From positions 1 through 64,000 of the forward strand of contig NZ_JAMJFX010000003.1 in the NCBI RefSeq assembly GCF_023544865.1: DNA of 64,000 nucleotides, given 5' to 3'. This stretch comes from Phaeovulum molybdatiresistens. GTDB lineage: Bacteria > Pseudomonadota > Alphaproteobacteria > Rhodobacterales > Rhodobacteraceae. The translations under genes were made by a program, and so were the position numbers. The notes below the pieces were generated by a model that saw nothing but the letters and a program-made list of their open reading frames with translations, did not search any database and was not told the DNA's origin. This document shows positions 54,217-62,251 of this stretch, one piece after another (the first letter of the stretch is position 1; each line of letters begins with the position of its first letter).

Positions 54217-55653
54217 ATGATTTTCAAGCGCGACTTCTACATCAACGGCAAATGGGTCGCCCCGGCGGCGGCGCGCGACCATCAGGTGATCGACCCCTCG
54301 ACCGAGGAACCCTGTGCGGTGATCTCGCTTGGCGATGCGGCCGATACCAACGCGGCCGTGGCCGCGGCCAAGGCGGCGCTGCCCGGTTGGGCGCTGATCG
54401 ATCCGGCCGAGCGGCTGGCATGCGTCGAACGCATCCTGACGATCTACCGCGACCGCGCCGAGGATATGGCGCAGGCGATCAGCCTGGAAATGGGCGCGCC
54501 CATCGACCTGGCCCGCGGGTCGCAGGTCGAGGCCGGTGCCAGCCACATCCAGAACTTCATCACCGCCTTTCGGGACTTTCAGTTCCTGCGCCCGCTGGGC
54601 CCGCATGCCCCCGGCGCGATGATCGCGATGGAGCCTGTGGGCGTGGTCGGCTTGATCACGCCGTGGAACTGGCCGATGAACCAGGTCACGCTGAAGGTGA
54701 TCCCGGCGCTGCTGGCAGGCTGCACGATGGTGCTGAAACCGTCCGAAGAATCGCCGCTGTCCTCGCTTTTGTTCGCGGAAATCGTCGATGCGGCGGGCGT
54801 GCCTGCGGGTGTGTTCAACCTTGTGAACGGCGATGGCATGGGCGTCGGCACGCAGCTGTCCACCCACCCGGATGTCGAGATGATTTCTTTCACCGGCTCG
54901 ACCCGCGCGGGCATCGCGATCAGCAAGGCCGCAGCCGATACGCTGAAGCGCGTCTGCCTGGAACTGGGCGGCAAGGGCGCGAACCTGATTTTCGCCGATG
55001 CCGATGACAAGGCCGTGCAGCGCGGCGTGCGGCATTGCTTCAACAACTCGGGCCAGTCCTGCAACGCGCCGACCCGGATGCTGGTGGAACGCAGCATCTA
55101 CGACCGCGCGGTCGCAATCGCCCGTGAAACCGCCGAGGCGACCCGCGTCGGCCCCGCGTCCGAGCCCGGCCGCCACATCGGCCCGGTGGTCAACAAGTCG
55201 CAATATGAAAAGATCCAAGGCCTGATCGAAAAGGGCATCGCCGAGGGCGCGCGGCTGGTCGCCGGTGGTCCGGGCCGTCCCGATGGCCTGAACCGGGGCT
55301 TTTTCGTGCGCCCCACGGTCTTTGCCGATTGCACCCCCGACATGACGATCATGCGCGAGGAAATCTTTGGCCCCGTCCTGTCGATCATGCCCTTCGATAC
55401 CGAGGAAGAGGCGCTGCGCATCGCCAACGACACGCCCTATGGCCTGACCAACTATGTCCAAACCCAGGATGGCGCGCGCCGCAACCGACTGGCGCGGCTG
55501 TTGAAATCCGGCATGGTCGAGATGAATGGCCAAAGCCGCGGCGCGGGCTCGCCGTTCGGCGGCGTCAAGGCCTCGGGTCGGGCGCGTGAAGGCGGGCATT
55601 GGGGGATTGAGGAATTCCTCGACGTCAAGTCGATTTCCGGCTGGTCCGACTGA
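54217..55653 (+). CDS. aldehyde dehydrogenase family protein
   Basis: 478 residues. The cofactor and catalytic motifs are LITPWNWPMNQ, LKPSEESPLSS, FTGSTRAG, LELGGKGANLIF (catalytic glutamate) and NNSGQSCNAPTRM (nucleophilic cysteine), then EEIFGPVLSIMPF. It oxidises an aldehyde with NAD(P)+, but which one cannot be read from the sequence. The ATG at 54217 follows ACGGAGG at 54205-54211. Divergent from the peroxiredoxin gene, which may hint at a stress or detoxification role. Confidence 0.94.
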   Translation: MIFKRDFYINGKWVAPAAARDHQVIDPSTEEPCAVISLGDAADTNAAVAAAKAALPGWALIDPAERLACVERILTIYRDRAEDMAQAISLEMGAPIDLARGSQVEAGASHIQNFITAFRDFQFLRPLGPHAPGAMIAMEPVGVVGLITPWNWPMNQVTLKVIPALLAGCTMVLKPSEESPLSSLLFAEIVDAAGVPAGVFNLVNGDGMGVGTQLSTHPDVEMISFTGSTRAGIAISKAAADTLKRVCLELGGKGANLIFADADDKAVQRGVRHCFNNSGQSCNAPTRMLVERSIYDRAVAIARETAEATRVGPASEPGRHIGPVVNKSQYEKIQGLIEKGIAEGARLVAGGPGRPDGLNRGFFVRPTVFADCTPDMTIMREEIFGPVLSIMPFDTEEEALRIANDTPYGLTNYVQTQDGARRNRLARLLKSGMVEMNGQSRGAGSPFGGVKASGRAREGGHWGIEEFLDVKSISGWSD

Positions 55654-55716
55654 CGGCTTCGTATTGCCCTTGGTCGCGCGGTCCGTCAGTATCGCGCGGC
55701 TTTCAAGGAGACTGCC

Positions 55717-56505
55717 ATGACCTTCACCCTCGCCACCTGGAACATCAACTCGGTCCGCCTGCGCGAAGGGTTGGTGGCGCGCCTTCTGGCCGACGAAGCG
55801 CCCGACATCCTGTGCCTTCAGGAATGCAAAAGCCCGGTGGAGAAAATCCCGCTCGAGGCGTTCCGGGCGCTGGGCTACAACTGGATCGTGGCGCGGGGTC
55901 AAAAGGGCTATAACGGCGTGGCGATCCTGTCGCGCCTGCCGATCACCGAGGCGGGGGCGGGCGACTACGCCGGGCTGGGCCATGCCCGCCATGTCGCGGC
56001 GCGGCTGGCAAACGGCGTCACCATCCACAATTTCTACGTCCCGGCGGGCGGTGACATTCCCGACCGTGAACAGAATGTGAAATTCGGCCAAAAGCTCGAT
56101 TTCCTGACCCACATGCGCGACGATTTCCATGCCGATCGGCCGAAAAAGGCGATCCTTGTGGGTGATCTGAACATCGCCCCGCGTGAAGATGACGTGTGGA
56201 ACCACAAACAACTGCTCAAGATCGTCAGCCACACCCCCATCGAGGTTGAGCATCTGGCCCAGACCCAGGATGCAGGCCGTTTCGTCGACATCACCCGGCA
56301 GGACATTCCGCAGGGGTTGTTGTATTCGTGGTGGTCCTATCGTTCCCCCGATTGGGACGCGGCTGACAAGGGCCGTCGGCTGGACCATATCTGGGCCACG
56401 GCCGACATTTCCAACGCGGCGCATGGCTCGCGCGTGTTGCGGGCGGCGCGGGGATGGGACCAGCCGTCCGATCACGCCCCGGTTTTCGCGACTTTTGATC
56501 TCTGA
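55717..56505 (+). CDS. xth: exodeoxyribonuclease III
   Basis: 262 residues. The endonuclease/exonuclease/phosphatase motifs are FTLATWNINSVRLREG, ILCLQECKSP, KAILVGDLNIAPREDDVWN, LDHIWATAD and SDHAPV. It cuts at abasic sites and trims 3' ends in base-excision repair. The start follows AAGGAGA. 64 bases before the thioredoxin-like gene. Confidence 0.95.
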   Translation: MTFTLATWNINSVRLREGLVARLLADEAPDILCLQECKSPVEKIPLEAFRALGYNWIVARGQKGYNGVAILSRLPITEAGAGDYAGLGHARHVAARLANGVTIHNFYVPAGGDIPDREQNVKFGQKLDFLTHMRDDFHADRPKKAILVGDLNIAPREDDVWNHKQLLKIVSHTPIEVEHLAQTQDAGRFVDITRQDIPQGLLYSWWSYRSPDWDAADKGRRLDHIWATADISNAAHGSRVLRAARGWDQPSDHAPVFATFDL

Positions 56506-56568
56506 CCCTTGGCGGCGGCGCGGCGCGCGCGCATATAGGGAACAACCGATTTCCAGAGGAGCCCGAAG

Positions 56569-57468
56569 ATGTTTGGCACCCAAGCACAACCCGCCCATTC
56601 CGAACTCGTGAAAGACGTGACCGAAGCCAATTTCATGGCCGAGGTGATCGACAAATCCATGACCGTCCCGGTGATCGTGGATTTCTGGGCGCCGTGGTGC
56701 GGCCCCTGCCGCCAGCTTGGCCCCGCGCTTGAGGCGGCGGTGAACGACGCCAAGGGCAAGGTCGTGATGGCCAAGATCAACGTGGATGAAAACCAGATGA
56801 TCGCGGGCCAGATGCGGGTGCAGTCGATCCCGACGGTCTATGCCTTCTGGCAGGGCCAGCCGGTGGACGGCTTTCAGGGCGCGCTGCCGGGGTCCGAGAT
56901 CAAGAAGTTCGTGGACAAGTTGACGGCGCTGGCCGGTGACGGTGGTCTGGCCGAGGCCGTCGAGGCCGCCGAGACGATGCTGGCCGAGGGCGCGGCGGTC
57001 GATGCCGCCGAAACCTTCGCCGCGATTCTGGGCGAGGATCCGGAAAACGCCGATGCCTTTGGTGGGCTGGTCCGTTCGCATATCGCACTGGGCAATCTGG
57101 ATCAGGCCGATGCCTTCCTGGCCGGTGTGCCCGCCAAGATCGCCACCGCCGCCCCGGTTGAGGCTGCGCGCGCGCAATTGGCACTGGCCCGTCAAGCCGC
57201 CGAGGCTGGTCCGCTGGGCGAGCTGGAGGCCGCGGTCAACGCCGATCCGTCCAACCATCAGGCGCGCTTTGATTATGCCCAGGCGTTGTTTGCCGCGGGG
57301 CAGGTCGAACAAGCGGTGGATCAGCTGCTTGACCTGTTCCGCCGCGACCGCGACTGGAACGAAGGGGCGGCCAAGACACAGCTGTTCACCATCTTCGATG
57401 CGCTGAAGCCCACCGATCCGATCGTGCAGAAGGGGCGCCGCCGCCTGTCTTCGATGATATTTGCCTAA
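56569..57468 (+). CDS. thioredoxin-TPR co-chaperone (CnoX/YbbN-like)
   Basis: 299 residues. The thioredoxin domain (about 1-115) has an intact active site, C44 and C47 in FWAPWCGPCRQ. The C-terminal half has TPR-like helices (AETFAAILGEDPENADAFGGLV, AQALFAAGQVEQAVDQLL). CnoX proteins protect substrates during oxidative and bleach stress and hand them to GroEL or DnaK. E. coli CnoX lacks the first cysteine, so this form may retain redox activity. Confidence 0.92.
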   Translation: MFGTQAQPAHSELVKDVTEANFMAEVIDKSMTVPVIVDFWAPWCGPCRQLGPALEAAVNDAKGKVVMAKINVDENQMIAGQMRVQSIPTVYAFWQGQPVDGFQGALPGSEIKKFVDKLTALAGDGGLAEAVEAAETMLAEGAAVDAAETFAAILGEDPENADAFGGLVRSHIALGNLDQADAFLAGVPAKIATAAPVEAARAQLALARQAAEAGPLGELEAAVNADPSNHQARFDYAQALFAAGQVEQAVDQLLDLFRRDRDWNEGAAKTQLFTIFDALKPTDPIVQKGRRRLSSMIFA

Positions 57469-57489
57469 GGTCGCGTGCGGCCTAGTATC

Positions 57490-58134
57490 ATGGCGATGAT
57501 AAAGCCCGGCGACCTGCCCGATACCATTGCGTTGTTTCCGCTGACCGGGGCGCTGCTATTGCCGCGCGCCCGGTTGCCCCTGCATATCTTCGAACCGCGC
57601 TATCTGCAGATGCTGGAAGATTGCATGAAAACCCCGACCCGGCTGATCGGCATGATCCAGCCGCGCAAGGGCCCGCAGGGCGAGGCGCGGCTGAACGCCA
57701 TCGGTTGCGCGGGCCGGTTGACCGGGTTTTCGGAAACCGAGGACGGGCGCTACATGATCACCCTCTCGGGCATTTCGCGGTTTCGTCTGCTGCGTGAGGT
57801 GGCGGGCTTTACCCCCTATATCCGCGCCGAGGTCGGCTGGTCCGATTTCACCCGCGATCTGGGCCGGGCCGAAACCGACCCCGGCTTTGATCGCGACGGG
57901 TTTCTGGACCTGCTGGGTCGCTATTTCGCCGCGCAGGGCCTTGATACCGACTGGGAAGCGTTGCGCGAGGCCGAGGATGAGCTGTTGCTGAATTCGCTGT
58001 CGATGATGCTGCCGCTGGAACCGGAGGACAAGCAGGCCCTGCTGGAGGCGCCGACCCTGCAGAACCGGCGCGAAACATTGGTGACGTTGCTGGAATTCGC
58101 CCTGCATAGCGGCGGGGAAGAGCGGTTGCAGTGA
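57490..58134 (+). CDS. LON peptidase substrate-binding (LonN) domain protein
   Basis: About 214 residues. It has the LonN pattern: [72 protein letters not shown]. It lacks the Lon ATPase and protease domains, so it is a stand-alone protein of unknown role. Start uncertain: ATG at 57490 or 57496, or GTG at 57475. Its last codons overlap the next gene (GTGA). Confidence 0.88.
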   Translation: MAMIKPGDLPDTIALFPLTGALLLPRARLPLHIFEPRYLQMLEDCMKTPTRLIGMIQPRKGPQGEARLNAIGCAGRLTGFSETEDGRYMITLSGISRFRLLREVAGFTPYIRAEVGWSDFTRDLGRAETDPGFDRDGFLDLLGRYFAAQGLDTDWEALREAEDELLLNSLSMMLPLEPEDKQALLEAPTLQNRRETLVTLLEFALHSGGEERLQ

Positions 58135-58316
58135 CCGATCCGCGCCAGCCCTATGACCGCCGCATGCTGGAGGCGCTGGTCTGCCCGGTCACCCAGACGA
58201 CACTACTGTTCGATGCCGACCGGATGGAGCTTGTATCAAAGTCCGCAGGCTTGGCCTATCCGATCCGCGGCGGCATCCCGATCATGCTGGAGGATGAGGC
58301 CCGCCGCCTGGATTAA
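58131..58316 (+). CDS. Trm112/UPF0434 family protein
   Basis: 61 residues. The pattern is [18 protein letters not shown], then [25 protein letters not shown], which is the Trm112-like zinc-ribbon family with only one of the usual cysteines. Members are small partners of methyltransferases. Starts with GTG at 58131 overlapping the LonN gene stop. Its stop shares TTAA with the stop of the convergent monooxygenase gene. Confidence 0.9.
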   Translation: MTDPRQPYDRRMLEALVCPVTQTTLLFDADRMELVSKSAGLAYPIRGGIPIMLEDEARRLD

Positions 58317-59539
58317 AGCGGCAGGCCCTGCAACAGGCGCGGCGGATCGCCCGACAGGCCCGCGGCCTGCCGCATGAAGCCCCGCCGCAGCGGCCCGATC
58401 GCCTGCACGACCCCCATGCCAAGATCGCGGCCCAGGCGCAGCACGGGGTTGTCGTTGGAAAACAGCCGGTTCACCGCATCCATGCCCAAGGCCAGGGTGG
58501 TCGCATCGAACCGCCGCCAGCCCTGATAGCGTTCCAGAACGTCGATCGCGCCGATATCCTCACCCCGCCGCATCGCCTCGACCAGAACTTCGGCAAGGGC
58601 TGCCACATCGCGCAGGCCCAGGTTCAGCCCCTGCCCGGCGATCGGGTGAACGCCATGCGCCGCATCGCCCACCAACGCCACACGCGGGGCGACATAGGCA
58701 TTGGCCAGCGTCAGGTTCAACGGATAGCTGAAGCGCGGACCCGCCAGCCGGATCTGGCCCAGAAAATCACCAAAGCGGGGGCGCAGCACCGCCAGGAAAT
58801 CGTCATCATCCAGCGCGGCAATGGTTGCGGCATTCTCGGCCGTCTCGCTCCAGACGATGGAACAGCGGTTGCCCGGCAGCGGCAGAATCGCCAGCGGTCC
58901 GGTGGGCATGAAGAACTGATGCGCGATGCCTTGGTGGGGTTTTTCATGTTCAATCGCCGCGACCAGCGCGACCTGACCGTAATCCCAGCCGCTGCGGGTG
59001 ATCCCGGCACGTTCGGCCACCCCCGATTTCCGCCCATCCGCCCCCACCAGAATGCGCGCGGACAGGGCGCGCCCGTCCGACAGGGTGACGGTGATACCGC
59101 CGGGGGCCACCTCTTGCGCGGTGACGGCGGTGTCATGGATCAGGGTGATCGCGGGCGTTTCCTGCATCGCGGCAAGGAAGGCGCGATACAGGAAGCGGTC
59201 TTCCAGCATGTAGCCCACGGGGCCGCTGTCCAGTTCACGGCTGTCGAAATGCAGGAAAAACGGCGCGGGGCCTTCGCCGGCATGGCCGTCGCTGGCCTTC
59301 ACATCGTTCAGCCGCTGCGCCTGATCGGCCACCGTTGGCCAGATGCCGATCGCGGCCAGAAGTTTCTGCGAGGCGATGGCCAGCGCATAGGCGCGGCCGT
59401 CGAATTCATCCCCGGCACGGCGGCGCGCGGGGGCGGCATCGACCACGGTTACCGAAAGCCCGGCCCGGGCCAGCGCCAGCGCCAAGGCCGGGCCGTTCAG
59501 CCCGCCGCCTGCAATGATCACGTCGGAATCATGTTTCAT
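58313..59539 (-). CDS. UbiH/VisC-type FAD-dependent monooxygenase
   Basis: 408 residues. The N-terminal FAD motif is [22 protein letters not shown], the middle motif is [19 protein letters not shown], and the C-terminal motif is [25 protein letters not shown]. This is the ubiquinone hydroxylase family (UbiH/UbiF/UbiL), so a ring-hydroxylation step in ubiquinone synthesis is likely, but which carbon is not clear. The start at 59539 begins directly before the FAD motif. The two convergent stop codons overlap by 3 bases. Confidence 0.9.
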   Translation of the reverse strand: MKHDSDVIIAGGGLNGPALALALARAGLSVTVVDAAPARRRAGDEFDGRAYALAIASQKLLAAIGIWPTVADQAQRLNDVKASDGHAGEGPAPFFLHFDSRELDSGPVGYMLEDRFLYRAFLAAMQETPAITLIHDTAVTAQEVAPGGITVTLSDGRALSARILVGADGRKSGVAERAGITRSGWDYGQVALVAAIEHEKPHQGIAHQFFMPTGPLAILPLPGNRCSIVWSETAENAATIAALDDDDFLAVLRPRFGDFLGQIRLAGPRFSYPLNLTLANAYVAPRVALVGDAAHGVHPIAGQGLNLGLRDVAALAEVLVEAMRRGEDIGAIDVLERYQGWRRFDATTLALGMDAVNRLFSNDNPVLRLGRDLGMGVVQAIGPLRRGFMRQAAGLSGDPPRLLQGLPL

Positions 59540-59618
59540 GCCCGCCAATATGGCGTGACGGGCGGGATTGTCCATGCGTGGCCTTGTCGCTAGCGTGTCG
59601 CAAAACGGAGGGCGCGGG

Positions 59619-60941
59619 ATGGATTGGCACAGGCTGACAGCGGCGGAACAGGGGCGGGCGATTGCCGCGGGCAAGCTGGACCCGGTTGAACAGGTTGACG
59701 CCTATCTGGAGGCTGCGGGCCGGCCCGAGGGCGCGCGCATCTATGCCCGCCTGACCCCGGACCGCGCCCGGGCCGAGGCGCTGGCCGCGCGCGCCCGCGC
59801 CCGCCAGGGTGTGCGGCGCGGCCCGCTGGATGGCGTGGCGCTGTCGTGGAAGGATCTGTTCGATAGCGCAGGCGTGGCCACCGAGGCAGGCTCGCGCTTG
59901 CTGGCAGGGCGCATCCCGCAAACGGATGCGGCGGTGCTGGCCACGGCGACGTTGCAGGGCACGGTTTGCCTGGGCAAGACACATATGACCGAGCTGGCTT
60001 TTTCCGGTCTGGGTGTGAACCCGATGACCGCGACGCCCCCCAATGCCCACGATCCGCGGCTGGCGCCGGGGGGGTCATCGTCGGGGGCGGCGGTGTCGGT
60101 TGCGTTGGGCATGGCGGCGGCGGCGGTCGGGTCTGATACCGGGGGGTCGGTGCGCCTTCCGGCGGCATGGAACGACCTGGTGGGGCTGAAGACCACGCAT
60201 GGGCGGCTGTCGCTGCAGGGCGCGGTGCCGCTGTGCGCGCGCTTTGACACGATAGGTCCCATCGCCCGCAGCGTCGAGGATTGCGCGCTGCTGCTGGCCG
60301 CGCTGGACGGGGCCCCGGCGCCCGATCTGCGCGGGGCGGATCTGAAATCGGCCCGGTTGCTGGTGCTGGAAGGCTTGCCCTTCGATGCCGCGCGCGAGGC
60401 GCCCGTGGCGGGGTTTGAGGCTGCGGTCGACCGTCTGGCCCGCGCTGGCGCCCGGATCGACCGGCGCGCCCTGCCGATGGTCGCCCCGGCGATGGACCTG
60501 TCGCCCATCCTGTTCGCGCCCGAAGCCTATGGCCTGTGGAAAGACGTGATCGAGGCCGCCCCCGACAAGATGTATCCGCCGATCCTGGAACGGTTCCGGG
60601 GCGGGGCCGGGGTGGCGGCCTGCGATTACGTCGCCGGCTGGGCCGCGCTTGATCGTCACCGCGCCGCCTATCTGGCCGCCACGGCGGGCTATGATGCCGT
60701 GCTTGTGCCCACCGCGCCGATCCTGCCCCCCGATGCCGAACGCCTGCTGCAGGACCCCGCCTATTTCGCGGCGGAAAACCTGCTGGCGCTGCGCAATACC
60801 CGGATCGGTAACATCCTGGGCCTGTGTGTGCTGACGCTGCCTACCGGGGTGCCCTGCACCGGCATCAGCCTGATGGCGGCCCCCGGTGCCGAACACCGCC
60901 TGTTGCGTCTTGGCATCGCCGCCGAGGCGGCACTTGGCTGA
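59619..60941 (+). CDS. amidase
   Basis: 440 residues. The amidase signature is complete: lysine K78 (VALSWKDLFD), cis-serine S153 in PGGSSSGAAVS and nucleophile S177 in SDTGGSVRLPA. It hydrolyses an amide to an acid and ammonia; the substrate is unknown. The family also holds GatA, but this protein stands without GatB or GatC nearby. The ATG at 59619 follows GGAGGG. Confidence 0.92.
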   Translation: MDWHRLTAAEQGRAIAAGKLDPVEQVDAYLEAAGRPEGARIYARLTPDRARAEALAARARARQGVRRGPLDGVALSWKDLFDSAGVATEAGSRLLAGRIPQTDAAVLATATLQGTVCLGKTHMTELAFSGLGVNPMTATPPNAHDPRLAPGGSSSGAAVSVALGMAAAAVGSDTGGSVRLPAAWNDLVGLKTTHGRLSLQGAVPLCARFDTIGPIARSVEDCALLLAALDGAPAPDLRGADLKSARLLVLEGLPFDAAREAPVAGFEAAVDRLARAGARIDRRALPMVAPAMDLSPILFAPEAYGLWKDVIEAAPDKMYPPILERFRGGAGVAACDYVAGWAALDRHRAAYLAATAGYDAVLVPTAPILPPDAERLLQDPAYFAAENLLALRNTRIGNILGLCVLTLPTGVPCTGISLMAAPGAEHRLLRLGIAAEAALG

Positions 60942-61060
60942 AAAGACACATATCCGCCGGACAAGGGGCGGGGTTTCATCGCTTTTTCTGGACGTCACGG
61001 CCCGGCTTGGCTAACCTGACCGCCAAACGGGGCGAAATGACCCCGAGGATGAGGCAAGTG

Positions 61061-62239
61061 ATGGCATTTCCCGAGCGGTTTTCGAACCTGCCCGAATACG
61101 CATTTCCGCGTTTGCGGAAGCTTCTCGACGTGCATGCGCCGGGGGCGGATCCGATCGCCATGACGATCGGCGAACCGCGCCACCCGATGCCGGGGTTCGT
61201 GGCCGAGACGCTGGCCGCCCATGTGGCGGAATTCGCGGTCTACCCGCCCAACGACGGCTCGCCCGAGCTGTTGGCGGCGGTGTCCGGCTGGCTGAAGGGG
61301 CGTTATCGCGCCGATGTCGCGCCAGAGCGGATCATGGCGCTGAACGGCACGCGCGAAGGGCTGTTCAACGCCGCCATCGCGCTGTGCCCGGAAACCAAGA
61401 ACGGCCAGCGCCCCGTGGTGCTGATCCCCAACCCATTCTATCAGGTCTATGCCGTTGCTGCCCTGACCGTCGGCGCCGAGCCGCTGTTCGTGCCCGCGAC
61501 CGAGGACACCGGCTTTTTGCCCGATTACGCCAGCCTGCCCGCATCGGTGCTGGACCGGGTTGCAATCGCTTATCTGTGCTCGCCGGCCAATCCGCAGGGG
61601 GCGGTGGCTTCGCGCGCCTATCTGTCAACCTTGCTGAACCTGGCCGAGAAGCATGATTTCCGCATCTTTGCCGATGAATGCTATTCTGAAATCTGGCGCG
61701 ACGCGCCCCCGCCTGGTGCCCTTGAGGTGGCTCATGACGAAGGCCATGACCCGGAACGTGTGGTGATCTTTCATTCGCTGTCCAAGCGGTCCAACCTGCC
61801 GGGCCTGCGGTCGGGGTTCTGCGCCGGTGGGCCGGAATCCATGCGCCGCATCCGTCAGTTGCGGTCCTATGCCGGGGCGCCGCTGCCGCTGCCGATCCAG
61901 CGTGTGTCGGAACGCGCCTGGGGGGATGAATCCCACGTGGTCGAAAACCGCGCGCTGTATAATGAGAAATTCGCCGATGCCGAACGCATCTTTGCGGGCA
62001 TCAACGGCTATCGCACCCCCGAGGGGGGCTTTTTCCTGTGGCTGCCGGTCGAGGATGGCGAGGCGGCGGCCCTGAAGCTGTGGCGTGAAACGGGGGTGCG
62101 GGTTCTGCCCGGCGCCTATCTGTCGCGCGAGGTGGATGGTTTCAATCCCGGCAAGGGATATATCCGGGTGGCCCTGGTCGCCCCAAAAGAAGAAACGCAG
62201 CGCGGGCTGATCAAGCTGCGCGACTGCCTTTATGCGTGA
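61061..62239 (+). CDS. class I/II aminotransferase (DapC/ACS-like)
   Basis: 392 residues. PLP lysine is in FHSLSKRSNLPGLRSGF. Other motifs are MTIGEPRHPMPGFV, PNPFYQVYAVAA, AYLCSPANPQGAVASRAYL, FADECYSEIW and YIRVALVAPKEE. Sequence resembles succinyldiaminopimelate aminotransferases of Alphaproteobacteria, so lysine synthesis is possible, fitting dapB elsewhere in the window, but the substrate is inferred. The start at 61061 follows GAGGCAAG; ATGs at 61037 and 61049 are alternatives. Twelve bases before ftsK. Confidence 0.9.
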   Translation: MAFPERFSNLPEYAFPRLRKLLDVHAPGADPIAMTIGEPRHPMPGFVAETLAAHVAEFAVYPPNDGSPELLAAVSGWLKGRYRADVAPERIMALNGTREGLFNAAIALCPETKNGQRPVVLIPNPFYQVYAVAALTVGAEPLFVPATEDTGFLPDYASLPASVLDRVAIAYLCSPANPQGAVASRAYLSTLLNLAEKHDFRIFADECYSEIWRDAPPPGALEVAHDEGHDPERVVIFHSLSKRSNLPGLRSGFCAGGPESMRRIRQLRSYAGAPLPLPIQRVSERAWGDESHVVENRALYNEKFADAERIFAGINGYRTPEGGFFLWLPVEDGEAAALKLWRETGVRVLPGAYLSREVDGFNPGKGYIRVALVAPKEETQRGLIKLRDCLYA

Positions 62240-62251
62240 GGACGGGCAGAG

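Noticed and set aside
53725..57312. Very long leftward open frame (about 1195 codons) across the peroxiredoxin, aldehyde dehydrogenase and exonuclease genes
   Set aside because: It lies opposite several well-identified genes, its composition (many H, R, G, Q) is that of an antisense shadow in high-GC DNA, and it shows no domain.
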